A program made the translations under genes and the position numbers. The notes under the pieces are model-generated. The model did not search any database. It had not been told where the DNA came from and saw nothing but the letters and a program-made list of their open reading frames with translations. DNA of 6,798 nt from Propionibacteriaceae bacterium (lineage in GTDB: Bacteria; Actinomycetota; Actinomycetes; Propionibacteriales; Propionibacteriaceae), in contig JAUMYR010000001.1 of the NCBI GenBank assembly GCA_030528545.1, positions 34,679 to 41,476 of the forward strand. Direction: 5' to 3'. Shown piece after piece: positions 5,445 to 6,798 of the stretch (position 1 is the first letter of the stretch; every line of letters starts with the position of its first letter).

Positions 5445-6737
5445 ATGAGACTGCTGCACGGCATCGGTTCCCGCCAGGATCTGCCGTTACCCTTCGAGTT
5501 CGTCGTGGCCGGGGCCTCGGCCACGCTGCTGATTACCTTCATCCTGCTGGTGTTTTCCTGGAGAGAGCCCCGCTACGACCGGCCCCGCTACACGGCGATG
5601 CCCCGGTTGTCCGCCTTCGTCGACCACGCCGCGACCAGATGGGGCCTGCGAATCGCCGTCGCTGCGATCTGGCTCCTGGTGGGTGCGGCGCTCGTAGGCG
5701 GGGTCGACCGGATCGACAACCCGGTATTTGGCTTCACCTATGTCCTGGTCTGGGTGGGCCTGGTCCCGGTCTCCCTGCTGCTGGGGCAGATCTGGCGGGC
5801 CACCAATCCGATCCGCACGCTGCTGCTCCTAGTCGGACGCCGCCGCTGCGCCCAGCCTGCGCCCTCGGTGCTTCCGGGGGCCATCGCGCTGTTCGGGTTC
5901 TGTTTCCTCGAACTGGCCCAGCCAGATCGGGCGACGCTGCCCGTGATCCGGGCCTGGGCGGCGATCTGGCTGATCTGGCTCTTCGCTGGAATCCTGGCCC
6001 GCCGCCCCCACTGGATCGCCTCGGCCGACCCCTTCGAGGTCTACGCCTCAATGCTGGCTCAGGCCTCGCCGTGGACGAGGTCGTCTTCTGGGGTGCTGGC
6101 CCGCACCAGCCCGCTGCGCAACCTCGGCACCTGGCGTCCCCCGCGGTTCATCTCGGCGGTCGCCGTCGTGCTGCTCGGCGGCACCGCCTATGACTCTTTC
6201 TCCAACGTGCTCTGGTGGGTGCAGTTCGTGCAGAACTCCTCCCTGCCACGAGTGGTGTGGGACGGCCTCGGGCTAACGGTCATGGTCCTGGTCGTGGCAT
6301 TCACCTACTATGGCGCGGCGGCGGCCATGAGGCTGCCCCAGCGCTCGGTCCGTCAGCAGGCCGACCTGCTGGCCCCTGGCCTGGTTCCGATCGTCACCGG
6401 TTACGCGATCGCTCACTACGCTACCCTGCTGTGGCTTGAGGGACAGCGCACCGTGATCCAGCTCTCGGACCCGCTGGGACGGGGCTGGAATCTGTTCGGC
6501 ACGGCCGAACTCGGGGTCAATACCGCGATCATCGGATATTCCTCCCTCATCGCCAGTTTGCAGGTGGCCGCCATCGTCGGCGGCCACGTGATTGGCGTCC
6601 TGGTGAGTCACGACATCGCGATCCGTCACCTACAAGACGACGGCCGCCGCTTCGGACGCCAGGTCACCGGTCAGCTTCCCATGCTCGCGGTCATGGTGTT
6701 CTACACGGTCTCGGGTCTGCTGCTGCTGTTCGCTTGA
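5445..6737 (+). CDS. Polytopic membrane protein, conserved actinobacterial type of unknown function
   Basis: Encodes 430 residues. Hydrophobic segments lie near 19-38, 68-87, 95-115, 143-158, 168-186, 236-254, 273-296, 312-331, 366-386 and 412-430, about ten helices in the cytoplasmic membrane. It resembles actinobacterial proteins that, as I recall, databases sometimes label 'fenitrothion hydrolase'; I see no hydrolase motif and would not transfer that name. Recognisable stretches are HGIGSRQDLPLP (5-16), ATNPIRTL (119-126), SADPFEVYA (193-201), GYAIAHYATLLWLEGQR (319-335), SDPLGRGWNLFGTA (341-354) and GGHVIGVLVSHD (379-390). His324 and His381 fall within helices, and His389 lies near a helix end; these are possible metal or cofactor ligands, by inference. 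The ATG lies 3 nt after the lipoprotein stop with no clear Shine-Dalgarno, so translational coupling is likely. It could be a transporter component or a redox partner of the lipoprotein. Confidence 0.88.
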   Translation: MRLLHGIGSRQDLPLPFEFVVAGASATLLITFILLVFSWREPRYDRPRYTAMPRLSAFVDHAATRWGLRIAVAAIWLLVGAALVGGVDRIDNPVFGFTYVLVWVGLVPVSLLLGQIWRATNPIRTLLLLVGRRRCAQPAPSVLPGAIALFGFCFLELAQPDRATLPVIRAWAAIWLIWLFAGILARRPHWIASADPFEVYASMLAQASPWTRSSSGVLARTSPLRNLGTWRPPRFISAVAVVLLGGTAYDSFSNVLWWVQFVQNSSLPRVVWDGLGLTVMVLVVAFTYYGAAAAMRLPQRSVRQQADLLAPGLVPIVTGYAIAHYATLLWLEGQRTVIQLSDPLGRGWNLFGTAELGVNTAIIGYSSLIASLQVAAIVGGHVIGVLVSHDIAIRHLQDDGRRFGRQVTGQLPMLAVMVFYTVSGLLLLFA

Positions 6738-6796
6738 GGCTCGGCCAAGAGCGCCCCGCCGTCCATGACCGGTACCGGACCCAGGAAGTATCCGGC
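6701..6796 (-). CDS. Possible C-terminal end of a convergent gene running in from beyond the window
   Basis: One minus-strand frame is open from the window edge to a TAG at 6701-6703. It reads AGYFLGPVPVMDGGALLAEP (6737-6796) and then a short tail. Codons in the 6740-6796 part are mostly G/C-ending (15 of 19), as expected for real coding sequence here. It would overlap the membrane-protein gene by 37 bp, tail to tail, as the DUF2505 and 78-residue genes also do. Only 31 codons are visible, so chance openness in GC-rich DNA is a serious alternative, and I recognise no family. Confidence 0.3.
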   Translation of the reverse strand, partial: AGYFLGPVPVMDGGALLAEPQANSSSRPETV

Positions 6797-6798
6797 TT

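Noticed and set aside
5639..6193. 184-codon alternative plus-strand frame inside the membrane-protein gene
   Set aside because: It is a low-complexity Gly/Ala/Arg/Pro product overlapping a frame with clear transmembrane periodicity; a frame shadow.
6769..6778. Palindrome CCGGTACCGG as a terminator or operator
   Set aside because: It has no loop and no T-run, and GC-rich 10-bp palindromes are common here. It may lie within coding sequence.

Overview
The window reads as chromosomal DNA of a high-GC Actinomycetota bacterium. Codons are strongly G/C-biased at the third position, genes are packed tightly with short divergent promoters and overlapping or nearly overlapping ends, and several families (large NAD-glutamate dehydrogenase, DUF2505, DUF6912-like, a cupredoxin-like lipoprotein with its membrane partner) look typical of that phylum. 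A more precise placement, for example Propionibacteriales, would be a guess.

Layout: (1) Bases 1-3716, minus strand, hold the N-terminal 1238 codons of a very large NAD-specific glutamate dehydrogenase. Its C-terminus lies beyond base 1. It starts at a GTG behind a strong Shine-Dalgarno. (2) A 98-bp divergent spacer (3717-3814) carries weak promoter candidates and a perfect 6-bp inverted repeat. (3) 3815-4297, plus strand, is a DUF2505 protein. (4) 4282-4994, minus strand, is a two-gene operon: a DUF6912-like protein with a seven-alanine tract, then a very acidic 78-residue protein whose 3' end overlaps the DUF2505 gene by 16 bp. (5) A second divergent spacer (4995-5090) leads into (6) a two-gene plus-strand operon at 5091-6737: a small lipoprotein with a cupredoxin-like domain, then, 3 nt later, a roughly ten-helix membrane protein. 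(7) The last 60 bases may hold the C-terminal end of another minus-strand gene.

Functionally, the glutamate dehydrogenase would catabolise glutamate to 2-oxoglutarate, ammonium and NADH. The lipoprotein and membrane-protein pair is the most interesting uncharacterised unit. The mature lipoprotein has four histidines but no Cys or Met to complete a type-1 copper site, and the membrane protein has histidines inside or beside conserved-looking helices. A metal or redox role is inference only. There is no RNA gene, mobile element, CRISPR array or clear intrinsic terminator, and no gene-free stretch longer than about 100 bp.
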